DNA of 11,245 bases, from NCBI GenBank assembly GCA_028565635.1, contig JAOXYB010055068.1:1-11245 (forward strand), given 5' to 3'. The DNA comes from Phoronis ovalis. Taxonomy: Eukaryota; Phoronida; Phoronidae. Positions within the stretch are counted from its first letter, which is position 1. Each line of letters opens with the position of its first letter. Of the stretch, positions 7,981 to 11,245 are shown one piece after another. The translations under genes were made by a program, and so were the position numbers. The notes under the pieces were generated by a model that worked only from the letters and a program-made list of their open reading frames with translations, was not told where the DNA came from and made no database searches.

Positions 7981-8091
7981 CTGTAATGAAAAAAACACCT
8001 AAACTGCAATTTCATAACAAAATTGAAAGAATCTTTTAATATGTTCTAAAGTATTATATTCTGAAGTACTGAAATGGAGTACAGTTAGTAC

Positions 8092-8189
8092 CTCTTTACA
8101 GCAGTAGGTGATTCTGTCCTGAATACTGTTGCTGGTCTGCCTTTGTGTGTAATCTGGAACAGTAGTGGTGGTTCTATCCCTTCAAAGTA
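8092..8189 (-). CDS. internal exon, PH-domain core strands
   Basis: A 98-nt exon bounded by the acceptor CCTTTTTTTTCAG (AG at 8191-8190) and the donor AAAGAG|GTACTA (GT at 8091-8090). It encodes YFEGIEPPLLFQITHKG, then RPATVFRTESPTAVK, and two bases of the next codon. The LFQITHKG and ATVFRTES segments look like the last two strands of a PH domain, and PTAVKR starts the C-terminal helix. PH domains bind phosphoinositides or protein partners at membranes. Together with the flanking exons the layout (TPLLGYEIE, LFQITHK, VFRTES, RWVDAMNEA) recalls the C-terminal PH domain of RhoGEF proteins such as the FGD or FARP families. That assignment is tentative, because the diagnostic DH and FYVE or FERM parts are outside the window. 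Confidence 0.88.
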
Positions 8190-9552
8190 CTGAAAAAAAA
8201 GGTTATAAAACAATTATAAATAGAACTTTTGTCTAAAATGATGAGATCATTTGCTTAACAACTTTATTACACTAAAGCCATGGTCCCATTGAAAATATTC
8301 CTTAGTATCTTTAGGTTTTACTAATTGCAGGAACTGCAAAATAAACATATTAATTTTGTCCTAACATGCTACTTATTATTCAAAATGGAAACAATAAAAG
8401 TATGAGATGATTGTACTATATTGTAAAAATGTTTGATTTTAAACATTTACTGAATGCATTAGGGTAATAACATACCTTTTTAGAAAGCTGTTAACTTAAG
8501 GATTGCGAAAAATTACTTTGCTTATCTGTCACACGACTGTGTAATTAGTAAGGAGGCCATTTTGGGTAAAAACTCACATTTTTTAAAATGTAAATTTCAA
8601 AAAAATATTTAAGTCAAACACCTCTATACATACAAAGTTAAAATTTGTCCGAAATTAACTTCAAGTAGGGATCTTCAAAATGTTGTAACATTCAAAAGTT
8701 ATGACTTACCAAAATTCAACTGCCAGAATTTTTTTCTGATATCCATATCAGTTCTTTAATAGCACATCATTTCAGAAATAAGAAGAATTCAAAAATCTGA
8801 GACGTTTTATTAGAGTTCCTAGTTGGAAGTTAATTTTGGCCAAATTTTTAGCTTTAAGTTAGTATTTGCAGGGATGTTGCAATAATTATATTTTTTGACG
8901 TTTACTATTTGGAAAACATGGGTTCAAATTTTTACCCAAAATGGTCCCTTTACCAATTACATACTAATGTAATAGGGTTTTTCATGATCCCTTTTTCAAA
9001 AATAGGTACTTTCATTAGTCTATTTTTTCATTAAACTGCCCAAACATGTAAAGAGGCAATAACTTATCCCAAATGGGTCCCGCCTCCTTAAATGCCCAGC
9101 TTCAGTTATAAATGATAGTTTGATTAGCTAGCAGGTTTAAAAGTTTAATAGGTTTTTTGATTATAATAATACATATTTCTTGCATCTAATAAGGAATATC
9201 TGCATCAATTACTTTAAATGTAACAATGAGTTAATGCATATACTTCTTACTTCAGCAATAACAGCTCTTGACTATAAGTAATTATTATCTGTTACTTCGC
9301 AAACAACAAATTTCTATGTAAGTTTGCAGACCTTCATTCATTTGCAAGATACTCATGAGTCAAATACTTGTAGTAGGACCATGCCCTAAGTGTATTCTTA
9401 ACCTATGGTAAAAAGTAATGTTCAGTGTGCTGTGATTATTTCTCAGATTATTCATGTATGCAAAATATTAGAACTTAAAATGTTACATCAAGTTACCAAA
9501 TATCAAGCACGTTATATATTAAATTCTTTTAAAATCTAAGACAAAAAATTAC
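8190..9552 (-). other. 1.36-kb intron of the PH-domain gene
   Basis: It runs from the donor ACTGAG|GTAATT at 9552 to the acceptor TTTTTTTTCAG ending at 8190, in phase 0. It contains the TTAA-flanked fold-back element at 8496-9091. The remaining parts, 8192-8495 and 9092-9551, are AT-rich with nothing recognised. Confidence 0.75.
8496..9091. mobile_element. candidate TTAA-flanked fold-back element in intron
   Basis: TTAA occurs at 8496-8499 and 9088-9091. Read inward, the ends are TTAAGGATTGCG on the left and TTAAGGAGGCGG (reverse strand) on the right: a short, imperfect inverted repeat. Inside is a much longer inverted repeat, 8540-8572 against 8929-8961, 33 bp with 29 matches; its core is CCATTTTGGGTAAAAA. 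A third related copy (TTATCCCAAATGGGTC near 9064) lies next to the right end. TTAA duplications are typical of piggyBac and Kolobok transposons. There is no coding capacity, so it would be a non-autonomous copy. The inner inverted repeat is solid; the outer ends are less so. Confidence 0.5.
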
Positions 9553-9612
9553 CTCAGTATATGTCTCTATTTCATATCCTAGCAGTGGTGTACTATCCAT
9601 AGCAGCCATATC
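9553..9612 (-). CDS. first visible exon of the PH-domain gene
   Basis: A 60-nt exon, phase 0 at both ends, bounded by the acceptor GATTCTATTTTAG (AG at 9614-9613) and the donor ACTGAG|GTAATT. It encodes DMAAMDSTPLLGYEIETYTE. The TPLLGYEIE segment fits a middle strand of a PH domain and joins in frame to YFEGIEPP in the next exon. No start codon context supports initiation at its ATGs, so earlier exons must lie to the right, beyond the satellite array and the window edge. Combined visible coding length is 64 residues. Confidence 0.75.
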
Positions 9613-9660
9613 CTAAAATAGAATCACTGAGATAAATTGTGATATCAACTGAACTTTATA

Positions 9661-9772
9661 CAAGACATTTCTCATGTCTAATGCCCATCCAATGTGTAGG
9701 ATTATATTTTTTTAACATTATTGTTTTTTTACATTAGAAAATAATATAATTCATCATGCATTATAATCTGGT
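9661..9772 (+). repeat. lead module of the composite repeat, copy 2
   Basis: It aligns with 5112-5226 with scattered substitutions and small gaps. Here it is followed by about 365 bp that include a minisatellite before the satellite begins, whereas copy 1 runs almost directly into the satellite. It lies upstream of exon 9612-9553 of the PH gene, so probably in an intron. Confidence 0.65.
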
Positions 9773-9849
9773 TTATCATTGTTGGGTACTCTTATTCAAA
9801 ATGACTGTTTCTGCTGCCTGATGCGTTACCCCCAGGGGAGAACTAACCA

Positions 9850-10130
9850 TATTTTTAGATGGGTATGTGCAGCCCAAACTCAAAATATTCTCCCATTTTT
9901 AAGGATTTGGGTCTCAAAACCTGACTCATTTTTAGGCTTTTTCTGTCACAAAAAAAAACACCAATTTTTTAGGTTATTTCTTGAAAAAGTTCCCTGGAAT
10001 TGCTACTTTTAAATAAAATCGGAAAAAAAACAAATATTTTTAGGGTTTGTTGAAAACTGAACCAATCTCTACGGGAATTTCTGTGAAAAGTCAATCCATT
10101 TTTAGGGATTAATTTGTGAAAAAATGACGC
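9850..10130 (+). repeat. degenerate ~36-bp minisatellite, CATTTTTAGGG core
   Basis: The core CCATTTTTAGGG, followed by TTTSTGTGAAAA and TGA, recurs near 9856, 9894, 9926, 9962, 10034 and 10096, with weaker copies near 10005 and 10065. Spacing is mostly 32-38 bp. The copies are heavily diverged. A 77-codon plus-strand frame across it is a by-product. It sits between the lead module and satellite array 2. Confidence 0.6.
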
Positions 10131-10137
10131 ACTGGGC

Positions 10138-11245
10138 TATCAACCCATGGCCTTCTTAGAACCACCTTTGAATCGGCCAAGTAGTGCTTCGTCTTTGCGG
10201 CTATACACACCTTCTCAGGAACAAACATGGGTCGGCCATGATGGAAGTAATGTGGGCAATATTATATATAACCTGTACTTACTCTGCACTGAATATGGAG
10301 CTGATCGGCTAAAACATTATGCAGTTACTGTGAGACAAAGTGTTACGCGCAGTAAAAAATGTCGAAGATTCGTACCAGCATTTGACCTACTTGTCAAGGT
10401 CATCTTAAAGTATCATCTAGCCTAATACTCACACCAACCTATGGCTTTCCTAGAACTACCTTAGAATCGTCTTCGCGGCTATAGACACAACGTTACATTA
10501 CCCTCTCGGGAACAAACATGGCTGCCAGTTGGCCATATTGAAAGTAATCTGGGTCAATATTACACATAACCTGTACTTTGACCTGTACTTTTTCTGTACC
10601 GAATATGGAGCTAATCGGATAAAAACTGAAGCAGTTATTGCGAGACAAAGAAAGTGTTACGCACGGCAAAAAATGTCGAAGTTTCGTAATGGCATTTGAC
10701 CTACTTGTCAAGGTCATTTTACAATGTCACCTAGCCTATTATGCCCACCAACCTATAGTCTTCCTAGAACCACCTATGAATCGTCCAGGTAGGGCATTGT
10801 CTTCGCAGCTATAAACGCAATGTTACGTGCCATCTCGAGAACAAACATGGCCACCAGTCAGCCATATTGGAAGTAATCTAGGTCAATAGTACACATAGCA
10901 TGTACTGCGACCTGGATTTACTCTGTGCCGAATATGAAACTGACCGAATAAAAACTGAAGCTGTTATTACGATGTGCATACTCGCAAAATGGCCACCAGT
11001 CAGCCATGTTGGAAGTAATCCGGGTCAATATTATATATAACCTGTACTTTGAGCTGTACTTACTCTGTACCAAATATGGTGCTGATCGGATAAAAACTAA
11101 AGCAGTTATTACGAGACAAAGAAAGTGTTACGCCCACAACAAATGTCCATGAATTGTTTCGGCATTTTACCTACTTGTCAAGGTCATTTCAAAATGTCAC
11201 CTAGCCTATTACGCCCACCAACCTATGCGTTTCCTAGAACCACCT
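10138..11245 (+). repeat. satellite array 2, ~300- and ~470-bp units
   Basis: This is the same satellite as at 5227-6835. The unit marker C(C/T)TATGG or its variants occurs at 10144, 10438, 10752 and 11222, giving units of 294, 314 and 470 bp. The two short units have one CCAGTYGGCCATATTG sub-monomer; the long unit has two (near 10853 and 10997), like the units of array 1. The array runs off the window. Copies here look more alike than those of array 1, which suggests more recent amplification or homogenisation. Confidence 0.85.

Noticed and set aside
8919-8930. GGTTCAAATT as a possible Pol III B box of a tRNA or SINE
   Set aside because: No A box at the right distance and no tRNA fold. It lies inside the fold-back element.
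10147-10717. Frames of 92 (plus) and 74 (minus) codons in array 2
   Set aside because: Equivalent positions in neighbouring units are interrupted, so this is satellite, not gene.

Overview
The window looks like non-coding-rich nuclear DNA of an animal, probably an aquatic or marine invertebrate. It is strongly AT-rich, has no bacterial operon structure, and its only convincing genes are split by GT-AG introns. Most of the rest is repeat: satellite arrays, minisatellites, small inverted-repeat elements, and a family rich in TGACCT/AGGTCA words. The species cannot be told from the sequence alone; the comparison with marine invertebrate repeats is recall, not a search.

Layout: 1-1650 is AT-rich DNA with one possible splice donor at 43. 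A small minus-strand gene lies at about 1655-2261: a 119-codon open frame (2084-1725), a likely 5'UTR intron, a CpG-dense upstream block and a possible poly(A) signal. From 2850 to 3090 is a degenerate minisatellite built on a CATGGTAAAA word. From about 3286 to 4095 is an interspersed repeat with inverted ends and a dense cluster of nuclear-receptor-like half-sites. At 4224-4561 sits a compact non-autonomous DNA element with G-rich terminal inverted repeats, a 6-bp target duplication and internal GCGAGCAGCGAGCA repeats. From 5112 to about 6830 is a composite element: a ~115-bp lead module followed by a satellite of ~475-bp units.

The right third holds the best gene. On the minus strand three exons (9612-9553, 8189-8092, 7980-7944) splice cleanly in frame and encode the C-terminal part of a pleckstrin-homology (PH) domain. 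They are followed by a stop, a ~500-nt 3'UTR and a textbook poly(A) site near 7440. Upstream exons lie beyond the window. Its 1.36-kb intron holds a TTAA-flanked fold-back element (8500-9087). The DNA upstream of its first visible exon holds a second copy of the lead module (9661-9772), a second minisatellite (about 9850-10130) and a second satellite array (10138 to the window end).

The window is therefore two minus-strand genes, or gene ends, in a repeat-rich setting. The main points of interest are the composite lead-module plus satellite element present twice, its long and short unit forms, and the two inverted-repeat elements. No phage, CRISPR, rRNA or tRNA gene was recognised.
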